From: Choristocarpus tenellus KU-1152 | Taxonomy: Eukaryota; Phaeophyceae | Direction of reading: 5' to 3' | DNA length: 22,907 nt | Assembly (NCBI GenBank): GCA_964200185.2 | Contig: CAXNAD020000272.1 | Span: 1-22,907, forward strand | Part shown: piece by piece, positions 1-9,902 of the stretch | Numbering within the stretch: position 1 is the stretch's first letter | Layout: the number at the start of each line of letters is the position of its first letter | Made by a program: the position numbers and the translations under genes | The notes under the pieces: model-generated | Databases searched by the model: none | Seen by the model: the letters and a program-made list of their open reading frames with translations, nothing else | Told to the model about the DNA's origin: nothing

Positions 1-116
1 CTATGTGGTTTAATACAGGTATCAAAACAACACAGGTGTCAGTTGTACGAAAATTGTTGGAACTAACAGTAAGAAATGCTTCTGTGTACGAAGTATGTAG
101 CATAATTGTAGCATAT

Positions 117-254
117 TTGGTAGTAAAGCAGCAAATTGATAGTGTTTTTCACATTTACGACGAATATTACTTTTCTAGGGTATATTCTGACATGCGAATA
201 GTTTTTTGTTGATTTCCCTCTGACACATCTCCAAAATGTCAAAAGGCATAATAA
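117..254. repeat. Partial AT-rich family-C repeat, right half
   Basis: This stretch aligns by eye with 11728-11867. Shared landmarks in the same order are ggtagtaaa, cacattt.cgac, ttacttt, gaatag, ctgacacatctccaaaatgt and ggcataataat. It is the arm ending in the family-C terminal motif aaaatgtc..(a/g)ggcataataat. The other end of the element is not seen and may lie before base 1. Apparent frames here are AT-rich and show no coding character. Confidence 0.6.
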
Positions 255-1188
255 TAAAACATATGTACACAATAGTTATGGACCTCCAAGCAACCAATGT
301 ACTTGTATGGGAAGGAGAGGTCCATCAACATACAGTAGTAGGAGCGTAGTAGAGATCTAACAACATTTCTTGATTCACACCGATTTTGGACTTGCAGTCA
401 ACCGTCGAGACCAACATTAATTGCCCAAGGACAAGGAGGAGAAACACGGAGAGTCGAGGAGTGAAGATTGAGTCATCAGTGAGACGGTAGGTTACTCCAA
501 AAGAATTCCCGTGGCTCTGGGTATCGCTGAATGAAGAGAGGCACCTGTGGAACTAATGTCTTGAAAATGTCCCACTCATTCTGCCTCACAGAAGAACATC
601 CACAAGAATTCAGGCTCCTGGCAAGAAACCTCAAATGTTATAACGGTACAAGGTATACTGCAATTAACGGTATGATAACCATTAGCCCCCCTTTCCACAT
701 CGTCCCCGCTTTTGCTACACCTCAAAGCTTTGTATGCATAATTCAGGACCAAGGAAAAGGTGAGCTCTGTGAGCAAAATGGGAAACAGGTGTAACTGTTA
801 GCGTACTGTTCTTGCATCATTTTAATGCACAACGCCATTGAAATGAAATGAAGTGAAATGCGTGGAATGCATGGATACCTGATTAGGATATCATCAACCA
901 ATGATAACGTTGGTGGTATGTGATCAGCAGGGCAATCAACCTTGTTTTAGGTCCGAGTGTGTATGGGATCAGCATATCAGCCAGCTCAAATAAGAGTGAG
1001 GTTGATGGTATGTGGTCAGCATAGCACCATGACTCTCGACTCTTGTACAAACAGAAGATATTCAAGATTGAGGAAATAAGGAGAACATGCTTTAACATGC
1101 CGACAACTGTTCGACTAGCAATTTGTAATCTGAACGATTATTAACGATTGTATGTGATATCAATCAACTCACCAATGTCTAAACGCAC
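255..1188. other. No supported gene; weak ORF and a short duplication
   Basis: No gene can be supported. An 87-codon ATG frame at 531-794 (plus) has no recognisable motif, splice context or composition shift. Two short related segments, near 910-941 and 1003-1033, share (g/a)tggtatgtg(a/g)tcagca followed by (g/t)ca, a small local duplication of unknown meaning. Confidence 0.4.
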
Positions 1189-1518
1189 ATGCGGAGGCAT
1201 CTACTTGATGAAAATGAACACTTGACGAGCAGACAAAATCAATGGATACACAATGGTGCAAGTCTCCTTCCCCACATTCTGGATTGGAAATACTGCTCAT
1301 GGCAAGAAACGCAACATTTCAAGTGTACACGAGGAGAAGGACGATATTGTTGGTGTTTAACCCTCAATTCAATACGAGGTGACCGTAGGATCATCACATC
1401 ACCTCAGGGAGATCATTCCACTCAAAGACAACGGAAAAATGTGACTCACCTAGCGACTCATTTCAGCCCCATCACTCGCAAAAAACGCACCTTAGTGGCT
1501 TCGTGTAGTAGTCGCTGA
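1189..1518 (+). CDS. Possible small hypothetical ORF, 109 codons
   Basis: An ATG-initiated open frame of 109 codons starts in context acatgcggaggc and ends TGA. The predicted product is basic and polar, with several Trp and Cys residues (a CW..C-like cluster near residues 52-56) and an Arg/Lys/Thr/Ser-rich C-terminus. There is no signal peptide, membrane segment or recognisable domain. Its length is only somewhat above chance for DNA of this composition, and nothing around it suggests an exon or promoter. It may be spurious. No function is proposed. Confidence 0.15.
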   Translation: MRRHLLDENEHLTSRQNQWIHNGASLLPHILDWKYCSWQETQHFKCTRGEGRYCWCLTLNSIRGDRRIITSPQGDHSTQRQRKNVTHLATHFSPITRKKRTLVASCSSR

Positions 1519-2588
1519 ATACTTCGAAGTATTACAAGTTGACGATCAAAAGTGTGGGCGATGGAAGTATCCCGCACACACAAAAAGTTCACCAATACTG
1601 CAAAAAATAAAAAAATAAAACACAAGATAATCAAGTCCGTATAGTGAGCATCAGTCTCTTTTCCTCACATTTTTTTTTTATTTTCCATCAGAAAGGTATC
1701 CCACCATTTCTCTTCTAACGCTTAACCACACAAACGCAGTGCACAACAGTCTTGAACACCACCACATAATATCGCTGAGTACAATAGTTGCCGTCTTAGT
1801 ATAAATATATATCAAGGAGACAATAAGAAGAAGAGGAAGAAAGAATATAGATATCAATATTTTCATTTACTATAATTGTATACTGCTTGATCTAACATAA
1901 ATCCATCTTGATTGTCTTTCCAACGCATAGAAAATTTTAAAAGTTTAAATATGTATTATTCTACCCACTCTATCAACAGCTTTAGTCAAATCCATGACAT
2001 CCTTGCCTTAGGGGAGGGCTCAATCCGAACAGTCGGCCATGGTTGCACCCAAAGCAGACACAGTGTGTGACACAAAAAATCCCCAGCTCATCAGAGGCCG
2101 CACACTGTTAAAGAACACAAGCGGTTTCTCCAACGAACAAAGCCGCAGTACTGCACAAACCTTTCTGCTTGATTTCCCAGATATCAAACAAAAGTCATAA
2201 GACCTAAGTGCATCTACGTGCTCGTCTCCAGCACAATTATCACGTAAACAATAAGGCCCAGGCCTCGGCTAACGGTCATGGTCACCTTCTATACAAACTC
2301 TTAGACGAAAGCACCAATCCACCCTCCCCGGACCAACTCATTTACCGCATTAAAACAGCAAGTGCACTTACTAACAACACAATTTATACCTATCGAGTGT
2401 CCCACCTCCAAGGGAAAAGCCCTTCCCATCCCAATAACTGATTTTGCCGTACATGTTACCGTAGTCACATCTCAATGCAACTACCTTTGATTAGCGACGA
2501 TTGCACCAAATAAATAGCTGTAAGTTACATGGTTCATTCAACTACGAGGTTTACAAGGAAAAGGGTTGGCAAGCACTCATAAAACTAA
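1519..2588. other. Intergenic; nothing recognisable
   Basis: Mixed AT-rich DNA with homopolymer T and A patches, for example around 1670-1682. A 77-codon plus-strand frame at 2208-2441 has no supporting feature. No repeat match inside the window was found by eye. Confidence 0.4.
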
Positions 2589-3242
2589 CACCTCACCACT
2601 GAGGGAGAGGTACCCCGAGGAAGAGATCAATAGGGGGAGGCAGTCACTGGAGCAGATATAGGGGCAAAGCAGAGCCCCTCACACTCAACCACACCCGCAG
2701 GGGGCAAGCCATTGGAAGATGAAATCAACCGCAAAGAGAGACACCACCAAAACAGAAAACCTGCAATGGGTTATGTGCCAATCTTGGATGCTCCCACACG
2801 TGCACCACTCACGGACACAGAGGTACCAGAGCTGAACACACCCAAGGAGGTGGAGCTCGGAACAGATGAGGTGGTGCTGGGATTGCTAATTAGTAGTCCC
2901 AGCGGTATCACCTGGCTTTGCCATTTCATACAGCAAGCATGTTGTGTTCTCCAGCCCACTCATGATCAAACGTGCATCACACTTGCACTCCCCAGCCTTG
3001 TGGAACTTGGACATGTCCATCAAAAGCCTATACCTCTCTCAACCTCACCAGTAGAGGAACCAGGGTCCACAGGGCAGTGCAACAGGAGCAGGGGGCCCAT
3101 CAACTGCCTTATCTTCAACAGCAACCCTACCTACACCCCCATTGGCTGTATGGGAGCGCTGGAGATCAGCACCTTTCATATACTTGTGCGGGGTGATCAC
3201 AATTCCACTATTACTGCTGCAATTATCAGCCTTCCCTTTTGA
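2589..3242 (+). pseudogene. Coding-like plus-strand frame with one internal TAG, unknown family
   Basis: Reading on from 2589, the frame is interrupted only by TAG at 2631-2633 and then stays open to TGA at 3240-3242, about 203 codons. The first part (2634-2890) looks most protein-like, hydrophilic with motifs such as GGKPLEDEINRKERHH and MGYVPILDAPTRAP. The first in-frame ATG is at about 2766. After about 2890 the translation becomes Cys/Pro/Ser-rich and may be outside the real coding part; an intron or decay there is possible. I do not recognise the family. It could be a piece of a decayed retroelement, an isolated exon, or chance. The opposite strand also has open frames, so strand assignment is not secure. 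Confidence 0.25.
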
Positions 3243-3793
3243 TCCTCTCACCAGAGTTGCGCTCTCAAGAGGTGAAGTGCTGAGAGGGAACATTGGAGAC
3301 TGTGGGGAGAGGATGAGAGGAGAGATGGCGAGGTGGGCTATGGATTTGATGTGGAACAGAACGGCGTATAAAGCACAAACTCCAAAACATAAATTCATGC
3401 AACAACTTCTATCCATAATATCATCAATATCTTGGCGATCAAATACCAATAGCTTTCTACAGAACGAGCTGATTTACTATTAATATTTTACAAAAGGTAG
3501 GTCTCCTAGAGCTAAATACTAAGCATTAAGAAGATGGCAAACAAATACGCAACTGAATACCAGAATAATATTATTGTTTGTTCAAATATTGCAGTGGAGG
3601 TGCAACACTGGTCTGTATTCTAACAATGGTAATACAATATGGCACAAAGCACAAATAAACAAGATAAAAGCACACAATATGTTATCACTACTTTGATATG
3701 AACATGGCCAACGGCTTTTCCAACAAAACATCCAAACCCGGCAGCACAAGCTCCTCATCTCGTCAAACCACACAAAAGAGCAATTCACTCTTA
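3243..3793. other. No supported gene
   Basis: Frames on both strands are broken. 3243-3400 is purine-rich on the plus strand with coding-like scraps in more than one frame. 3480-3700 is AT-rich. No site or repeat can be supported. Confidence 0.35.
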
Positions 3794-4171
3794 ATGTGGG
3801 ATCTGAACGCCAAAGCTTCCCCCAGCATGGTAATCTGCCTGGTGTGTCATATATCCCTCTGCTCGGCCTTCGTGCAACAACCGGGGCTCTGCGGCATCCC
3901 TAGAAGGCACCAGTGGGCAAGCCTGCCAGGTAGTTCCAAGCACGCCCTAACTCACCCAACTGTACAACTGAGGCCTAGGGCCATTGGCAGCAGCAGGCGG
4001 AGTTGGAGGGCTCTTCCAGAAGTGTCTAGAGTGGCCCCGATCCCCTCCGTGAACGATTTCAGGATGAGAGACACTACTGTCGACCTCCGACTCCACATCT
4101 TTCAGAGATAAAGTCTGATGGTGGTACACAGTGGAACCAGGGTTGTAAACATTATCAGTACTATGTAGCAC
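3794..4171 (-). pseudogene. Coding-like minus-strand frame with one TAG, unknown family
   Basis: On the minus strand one reading frame runs from about 4171 (and remains open somewhat further upstream) to TAA at 3791-3793. It is interrupted only by TAG at 3947-3949. The translation is hydrophilic and protein-like, with segments such as SLKDVESEVDSSVSHPEIVH before the stop and LLHEGRAEGYMTHQADYH after it. Upstream (about 4200-4260) the minus strand has pyrimidine tracts followed by CAG, which could be a 3' splice site. No family is recognised. The plus-strand frame over the same bases (3698-4111) reads as a Ser/Arg/Pro-rich shadow. It may belong with the minus-strand frame at 4.7-5.3 kb as parts of one decayed gene, but this is inference. 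Confidence 0.3.
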
Positions 4172-4681
4172 TACAACATGGCAAGGCAGGAGACAGACTG
4201 AGGGGGAGAAATTGGGGAAGGATGATAAAATGAAAGCACTGTAGAGGAAAAGAGTTGAACACCAATTACTGAATCAATAGCAGAGTATGCAGGAGTAAAT
4301 AATCATGCCACCTGGTGTACTCTAAAGTGGTTGTTAGATGGAAGGAAGAAGACAGATTATCAAGGGCTGTGGAGAAGGAAGAATTCACATGTGGCAAGGG
4401 GTCTTCATACTGTTTGACTACCATGAGGATACAAAACAGGTTTGCATTGACGTTGGTGTTGTTCGAATTCTTCATCACAGTTTATACTCCCCTATGCTAG
4501 CCAACAACAACACAGTTGTGCTTCTCTCTTGATGAGGGACAAGAAGTCTCAAGCTTATGCACCTATGCATAGTGAGGTTCCAAGTATCAATCAACTCTAC
4601 TGTGCAAGATAGTACTCGAAATATTATATGGTCAACATAACAAAAATATACTTTCTCATGCACTACGCTGCAAAGGTCTCA
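4172..4681. other. No supported gene
   Basis: Two overlapping plus-strand frames of 61-64 codons (4315-4532) are open, but neither has a known motif and they contradict each other. Nothing else is visible. Confidence 0.35.
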
Positions 4682-5310
4682 CCTCAAATCAAATTCCACG
4701 TCCTCAATCAGGGTAGCAAGAGGATAATGCCCCTCCCGCCCACTAAGGTTTGCAAATGATCAATGATCCTTCACCTCAAAATATTCTTCCTCCTCCTCTC
4801 CTTCCTCCCCAGCCGCATTATCTTGCTAAAGTTGCCTTGTTGCCTTCATCATTGTTGGGGCTGCACCCTCCCCCTCCACTGTTGAGGTACTCTCATCTGT
4901 GGTGGGTTGAGGATCCACCATTGAAGCGATCTCCACACTACAGCTTGAACATCTCTCTTCCTCCCTTTGCACATCTTGGTCAGTCTTATCCTCAGTGCCC
5001 TAAGTCTCTTTCAACCTGTCAACAGGCTCAGAGGTCGAGACAACAAGCTCCACCCTCTTCGCTGCCGCCATCTTGGGTACCCCTGGCAGAGGATGTAACT
5101 CAGATATCAGGAGGGCGAGTTGCCCCCTTACCTCTCCCTCTTTCCCTTCCTTGGCATTTGCCTCTACTGACTTCACCTTGTCCTTCAACTAGCGCTTGCG
5201 CACTACCAGCCAGACACACTCCTTTCTCAGGCAGGGATGTCTCCCAGATAGGTCATTGTCATTGACACACTCGTCTTCATGTTGTCTTCCTCTGCCAGCA
5301 CAACCCTGGA
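4682..5310 (-). pseudogene. Minus-strand decayed charged protein, four in-frame stops, abutted by element B
   Basis: One minus-strand frame keeps protein-like composition for about 200 codons despite stops at 5189-5191 (TAG), 5000-5002 (TAG), 4826-4828 (TAG) and 4760-4762 (TGA). All are in phase, with no frameshift needed, and the frame ends at TGA 4679-4681. In order it reads a segment with CLRKECVWLVVRKR, a Lys/Glu-rich helix-like part (LKDKVKSVEANAKEGKEGE), a segment around ALLISELHPLPGVPKMAAAK, a Ser/Thr/Glu-rich linker, an acidic run EEGEEEEEYFEVKDH and a tail GREGHYPLATLIEDVEF. I do not know the family; a retroelement or an ordinary gene are both possible. Element B1 starts at its upstream edge (5311) and may have cut it. 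The Pro/Leu-rich plus-strand frame over the same bases is its shadow. Confidence 0.4.
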
Positions 5311-5567
5311 GAGTGAAAGTATCTTAGAGGGTACGAGTTTTTCCCTGTTTGTCCATTTAGGACTTGGCTTCTCATGGGTTATTTTATGACATTTACCTAA
5401 TCCAAAATGTTTCGGAGTAAGTGAAATGTATACAGTATGAAAAGGTGTGTCTAGAACATGGATATTGACACTTCCTAACAAACACGATAGCCAAATTACA
5501 TCAAATTCGAAACATTGGATTTTGCCCCCAAATGGACGCCGCTCTACCCTCTAAGATACTTTGACTC
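5311..5567. mobile_element. Family-B inverted-repeat element, complete copy (B1)
   Basis: A 257-bp element begins gagtgaaagtatcttagagg and ends with the inverted counterpart ctaccctctaagatactttg plus actc. Just inside the left end is tgtccattt, and just inside the right end is aaatggac, extending the inverted repeat. The middle has a hairpin (acatttacctaatccaaaatg / tttcggagtaagtgaaatgt). Two more copies lie at 22148-22408 (inverted) and 22661-22907. It has no coding capacity, so it is a MITE-like non-autonomous element. A target-site duplication is not clear. Confidence 0.8.
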
Positions 5568-7274
5568 CGAGGCGTACCAAGAGCTGAATATTAAGGATGC
5601 CATGAAATATGTGCAAAATTTGGCTTTTGTACAACTGTGTATAGGATTTTCTCTAAATCACGTCCTAATGTTCCAAACAAAGAAATAAACCCTCTCAAAA
5701 CAAATTTAGAACTTCATCAATTGAAAGATGGATGGATTGCAATAGATCCAAAATATGGCTTATAGTGGGAAACGGTAACAACCTGGGTACCTCTCCTTTA
5801 CTTTGACTCACTGGAGGTCTAGAGTTCTAATGTTCCTCCCCACATATTTCCTGAAATAGTTCTAGGTTTCCTTCTCTTAAAAAGAAAAAATGAAACGGTT
5901 CGGTGGTGTTAAAATAGTCAATCAGAATCATCGGTGATTTTTGACGAAGACTGATGGTTGCATTATCTCGAGTAGTTCGAGTGGTGAGTGTCGAGCAAGA
6001 CCACACCCACCCCGTGTCTCACATATATCGACACGGTCTAGGCTAGCATCACGATTTGGTTGATTCACGGGTGAACGACCGTTGTCCTAGCCCTGTTCAG
6101 CTCAAATCTTCTCAGGCAACAAAACATCGGCAAAGATCTTCGATGACCCAAGTCTCTGGGGTCTCTTGGTGTGATGTCGACCTCGATCGGTGAGATGAAA
6201 CTTGTCTACATAGGGCCGACGTAGTAGACAAATTCTTGACTCTCAAAATACCTACTCCCTACGAGAACATGCCCCGAATCGTCAAGAACAACTGAATTTG
6301 CTCCATCATTCTGTTGCAATCGCCTCTCTCCTTCTCCCTTCCTCCCGTTCAGGAACAATGGTCTCATCGAACTCTATTTCGTTCCATTCTGCCAAAGACC
6401 AACCCGCTACATGTACATGGAACACGAGGGGTTATCATTGATCCCACAGGTTGCTCCACACTCGCCCTTCATCCTCGTTGATATCAATAGTTGGGAGGAG
6501 TAAGGGATACGGGTTACTAAACTCATTAGATATGCAAAATCGTTTCAGAAGAGGTTACAGTCTCGGGTAGAATGAACTATTATTTTGAATCCGTTTCTCC
6601 TGTTGGGGCCAGTGTATGCAACAACTCTGATGCTAATATAACAATCAATTTTGCAGTAAAGTATCAAGAACTACGTTCAAATATTATTTTAGTTCTTTCA
6701 AAAAAAATAGAATTGTAACAATAGCCCGAGGCCACTTAATTCACAACCCAAAAATTCTTAATACTCGGAGTAGTTTACTACCCCAACCTCAAAAAGTACT
6801 TTTATTTACCCATTCCCACCAACACACACTTGGCAATCAATCATAAACGCGTTCCATGGTAACCTATGGGTTGGAAAAAATACCACAATGGGTTGTAGAC
6901 CCCACTAGGAGAACATGTCTCACACATGGGGGTTTACTCCACAAGGTATGAAGCTCAAAACATCTAGATCAATTTATGACTGTGCCACAGAGGAAAACTA
7001 CACCAATCCCCCAACATATTTAAGCCTACAGCAATAACTTGAGAATTGTATTGGATGGTGGTTCGTCTTCAACCAATATGACGAAAAATGAGGGAAACAT
7101 TTAACCTTTCCTTTCTTTCACAAAGTTTCAGATTGCACCTGTAACTCATCTCACTGACAAAACAACAGAGTTCAAATGAAAAACCTCATCTCGTGTGTGA
7201 TTCCCACTGGTAGATAACACGTGCACCCAAAATATGAATGCCCAAACTGTATTTGGACTCGTTGATGGATGAAT
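5568..7274. other. 1.7 kb with no recognisable gene
   Basis: No frame of useful length exists on either strand, no repeat shared with the rest of the window was found, and no RNA gene was recognised. GC content varies: 5940-6250 is richer in CG dinucleotides (for example tcgagtagttcgagtggtgagtgtcgagc at the start of that part, with a short inverted tcgag...), while 6500-6800 is AT-rich. It could be intron, intergenic DNA or an old repeat. Confidence 0.4.
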
Positions 7275-7393
7275 GACCCAAAGTATCTGGGGGGGGGGGT
7301 TTGGCTCCAAATGGACAGCCTCTACCCCCCCCAGGTACTTTGAGCCAGGTTCAAAAACGGAGGCCGGCACCCTCCCCCCAGATACTTTGACCC
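7275..7393. mobile_element. Short internally deleted family-A element plus extra end (A1)
   Basis: gacccaaagtatct followed by a run of about ten G at 7275-7299 is a family-A left end. ccccccccaggtactttgagcc (ending 7346) is an opposite right end. Only about 30 bp remain between them, including ccaaatggacagcc, so this 72-bp copy has lost most of the interior. A further end, ccccccagatactttgaccc, lies at 7374-7393, so a second truncated or nested copy is present. Confidence 0.65.
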
Positions 7394-7683
7394 AATATTT
7401 GAATATACCCCCATACCTATTGATCAGGTGTGAAACACCTTTCATTTCAAAAACTTCTAGTCATGTGCATTCTTTTCATACTTATGAAACGAGAAAAACA
7501 ACTTTGCTATGGAAGAATGGCTCACAACAACTAATACGAGTCAGAGAAAAATTTCAGTTTGAAGTCACACCACTCGGAGGCATGGATAAGCCATTTCATA
7601 TAATGATAATGTGAACATGTGAACATCGATGAAGCTAAGACAGCTTTTGGGAAATGACTTCACGAACCCTTTTCTAACTACAA
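7394..7683. other. No supported gene
   Basis: A 113-codon plus-strand frame (7273-7614) runs out of element A1 and has no independent support. No other signal was seen. Confidence 0.35.
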
Positions 7684-7956
7684 CTACCTGCAAATGAATC
7701 GCCACAATGTTTCTGCCTCATGTGTAAAACAATTTTTTAGAGGAGTTCTTACTAGTAAATTTCGTAAAAAAAATGGGTCCGTATTATTTAAAAAATGTAT
7801 CTGTGTTGACCTACCTACATTATCAACAAAAGAAACAATTGTCTTTGGATTAAGACTAGCTCCTCCTACACCAATTGCAATTATGTGAGAAAATTTTATT
7901 AATTTCCTACGTGCGTACACAAATCGTAAATACGTCATTGTTCCGAGCGAAAACAC
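7684..7956 (-). pseudogene. Fragment resembling bacterial-type glucose-6-phosphate isomerase
   Basis: A 90-codon minus-strand frame contains HIIAIGVGGASLNPKTI, matching the first phosphosugar-binding motif of glucose-6-phosphate isomerase (IG(I/V)GGSxLGP type). About 25 residues later it has IHFLNNTDPFFLRNLL, matching the second motif (hFVxNxDP type). The correct spacing of two motifs is the main evidence. The following SKSGxTxET motif, expected just after KNCF, is missing; the frame reads THEAETLW instead, so the gene is broken there. Full-length enzymes have roughly 400-550 residues, so only a small central part remains. The stretch is clearly AT-rich (many TTT, TTA, AAT codons), unlike the GC-richer exons nearby. 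The motif variants remind me of alphaproteobacterial (Rickettsiales-like) enzymes. Inference: nuclear insertion of endosymbiont or other bacterial DNA. An exon of a host isomerase is less likely. Confidence 0.5.
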
Positions 7957-8240
7957 TTGTTCACGTAATGCTGGTCATGTCAAAAGATATCGTCAAATCA
8001 ACGGGGGAGCACAAGTAATGCATGTGTCCCTTTTTTGTGTATAATACTAAGGTGGTACCAATAGTTAGCGTCCTAGAGCAATCTTGTTTTTTTTCACTGT
8101 CTTTCCACAAGAAGTATACAACATAAATGTCAAATGAAAGCTTATGCGAAGAGATGATGAAGATTTGTATGCAGGAATGTACGAACTTCAGTGAACGGGA
8201 ACTATGCCCCGATCAAAGAATGGCAAAAACGCGGGGGAAC
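7957..8240. other. No supported gene
   Basis: AT-rich DNA without open frames of note. If the isomerase-like fragment had an N-terminal part it would lie here on the minus strand, but I could not find it. Confidence 0.35.
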
Positions 8241-8246
8241 ATTTCC

Positions 8247-8257
8247 GCCGCCATTTT
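8247..8257 (-). promoter_or_regulatory. Possible AAAATGGCGGC promoter motif
   Basis: On the minus strand the sequence reads AAAATGGCGGCGG, a perfect match to the YY1-type motif often found at animal core promoters or start codons. It sits at the edge of a CpG-richer stretch (about 8220-9190). It could instead be a chance ATG context; no clear coding frame follows on the minus strand. Confidence 0.2.
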
Positions 8258-8666
8258 GATGGTCACAATCTCAAAAGGTACATAAATGAAGTGGTTGGCT
8301 GAATTCCCTGCAAAAAACTGATCCGAGGTAGACCCCTGCTTCGATGTGGTACTTGTGGCAATAAAAAAAAAGCAAGATTTGCGGACATCTTTTTAGAGCC
8401 ATTTGCAGACTTTTTGAAAGCACACACACACGTGACCCACACAGCAACAAGAACCACGACAGTGAGACAAGGAGAGCCGCCGAGGTCACTCTGCCCCCTT
8501 AATCTACCCTGGGTACCTTCTTCTCTGTCGAGAGGTGACCAAAAAACAAGTACCGTGCGATATTCGGTGCGATGTTAGGTGACGAGAAAGTGCGTGTACT
8601 GTAGCGCAGCAGCATAATCAAATTGCGCAATGGATCACGTGGCCGCGACACTGACGCTGAGAGAAG

Positions 8667-9026
8667 ATGCCTGGAAAGCATTACCACACAAACGTAGTTG
8701 GATCTTCAACCACGTCGGAGCACTGCTCTGCAGCCTCTGCTGCCTCGGGAAAGCAGGAAGAGAGCGGCAAGTCCACCACCAGGTGTGGTACAGTGACGAA
8801 GTCTGTGGGGAAGCCTGGACACGACGGGCGACGTGAAAACCAGAGTGACCGTCTGAAGGGAAGGTTGGGAAAGAGAGCAATGCGACTGCGTGCCATTGCG
8901 CCCAGGACACGCTTAAGCGAAAACCCGGGTGTAGAATATCTTAGTATTCGACAGTTGCGGCAGGCCCTAGCTGTTTGGAAGCTACGTGAGCCAGAGTGGC
9001 TTAGGAAACGAGAAAGAAGGTGTTAG
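8667..9026 (+). CDS. Small basic hypothetical protein in CpG-rich stretch
   Basis: An ATG frame of 119 codons starts in the context gagaagATGCC and ends at TAG 9024-9026. The N-terminal 50 residues are Ser/Thr/Gly-rich and the middle is Arg/Lys-rich (QSDRLKGRLGKRAMRLR). The C-terminus looks like an amphipathic helical segment (YLSIRQLRQALAVWKLREPE) vaguely like the first helix of a SAP-type DNA-binding motif, an inference too weak to name. GC and CpG content over 8450-9190 is visibly higher than the surroundings, which favours a gene or promoter here. A competing ATG frame at 8630-8836 (MDHVAATLTLREDAWKALPH) is equally protein-like and overlaps it. The true structure may involve splicing between the two frames and the frame continuing to about 9289. 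Confidence 0.35.
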   Translation: MPGKHYHTNVVGSSTTSEHCSAASAASGKQEESGKSTTRCGTVTKSVGKPGHDGRRENQSDRLKGRLGKRAMRLRAIAPRTRLSENPGVEYLSIRQLRQALAVWKLREPEWLRKRERRC

Positions 9027-9299
9027 GGTTGGGCTACAAGGTATCTGAAGCCCGAAAGAAGGCGACCCATTTCCGGCGCTCAACGAGGAAATGTGATAGT
9101 AAAGGCTCTAACACTGCGAATCCTGTACCTCTGTATGAACGACGGGAAAGACCATCAAACGGCGCGAACACACAGGAAGAAAGGGTGGGGAGACTTTCCC
9201 CCCCACTAAACCCTATACTTCAATCAAGTAATAGTGTATCTGTTGCCAATCTTGGTGACCTACAATCCGGAGTTCGAACCTCAATATGACTGGTCTTTC

Positions 9300-9578
9300 G
9301 TAAAAAAGAATGGTGAAAAAAAAGAAGCACGTATTCTGGAGGGCATTGTGGCGGGCATCGCGAATATGCTTTTATATTTTAAATCCAATGTCTACATCAA
9401 AAGTGATGACGGGACAACCCCAGCCTGAAGCGTAAGGTATGAAAGAAAAAAATGGCGAAAAAACGAAGCTCGTATTCTGGAGGGCATTGTGGCGGGCATC
9501 ACGAATATGCTTTTTATTTTTTCAATCCAATGTCTACATCAAAAGTTATAACTAGACAACCTCAGACGCACAAGGTAT
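9300..9578. repeat. 141-bp tandem duplication, two copies
   Basis: The segments from about 9300 and about 9441 repeat each other with a period of 141 bp. ctggagggcattgtggcggg occurs at 9336 and again at 9477, and the flanks gaa..aaaatgg(t/c)gaaaaaa and aatccaatgtctacatcaaaag also repeat. The first copy is open in one plus-strand frame (9234-9428, with WSFVKKNGEKKEARILEGIV), but the second copy has indels and stops in that frame. Either the first copy retains old coding sequence or the openness is chance. Confidence 0.85.
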
Positions 9579-9670
9579 TGTTATTGTATTGGTATTGGTA
9601 TCACTATTTTTTATTGTAGTGCTCCTGTGTCATGATACGACCGTATATATAAGACAAACAAATATAATAA

Positions 9671-9742
9671 CTCCCTCGCCGGGAGTCGAACCCGGGTCTC
9701 CTGAGTGAGAGTCAGATATCCTAACCGTTGGACTACGAGGGA
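9671..9742 (-). tRNA. tRNA-Glu, anticodon CTC
   Basis: On the minus strand a 72-nt cloverleaf can be folded. The acceptor stem TCCCTCG pairs fully with CGAGGGA, and G is the discriminator base at 9671. The D arm carries the AGTCCAACGGTTAGGA pattern typical of eukaryotic tRNA-Glu. The anticodon stem TCTGA/TCAGG (one T-G pair) encloses the loop CTCTCAC with anticodon CTC (complement at 9707-9709), which reads GAG codons. The T arm is CCGGGTTCGACTCCCGG with a perfect 5-bp stem. There is no intron and no encoded CCA. A classic run of four or more T is not found right after the 3' end (TTATTATATTTG follows), which is slightly unusual for Pol III termination. Confidence 0.97.
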
Positions 9743-9902
9743 AATCATGTTCCTTCTACAAGATTACACATTCATTAACCTCGTTAGATATCTTCATTAT
9801 TTCAAGGCAAAGTCCGTTTTTTTCTTCGCAATCCTTCCCATTTTGCCTCTGTAAGGATTCATCTTAGCCTAATACGATCCCAAGTTACCTTCTTATCTCA
9901 AT

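Noticed and set aside
3698-4111. Plus-strand 137-codon Ser/Arg-rich ORF
   Set aside because: The opposite strand reads better (hydrophilic, one stop only), so I treat this as a shadow; not fully certain.
4750-5265. Plus-strand 171-codon Pro/Leu-rich ORF
   Set aside because: It is the antisense shadow of the charged minus-strand frame, whose composition is far more protein-like.
7275-7300. G-run at element A ends as telomere-like repeat or quadruplex
   Set aside because: It is a single homopolymer tract, not a repeated G-cluster motif, and it recurs at a fixed place in each element A.
8271-8489. Minus-strand Cys-containing frames with a faint THAP-like look
   Set aside because: The Cys/His spacing and the Pro-containing motif of THAP domains cannot be lined up, and two frames compete.
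9262-9288. ggagttcgaacctc, resembling a tRNA T arm
   Set aside because: The stem is only about four pairs and no D arm, anticodon arm or acceptor stem can be built around it on either strand.
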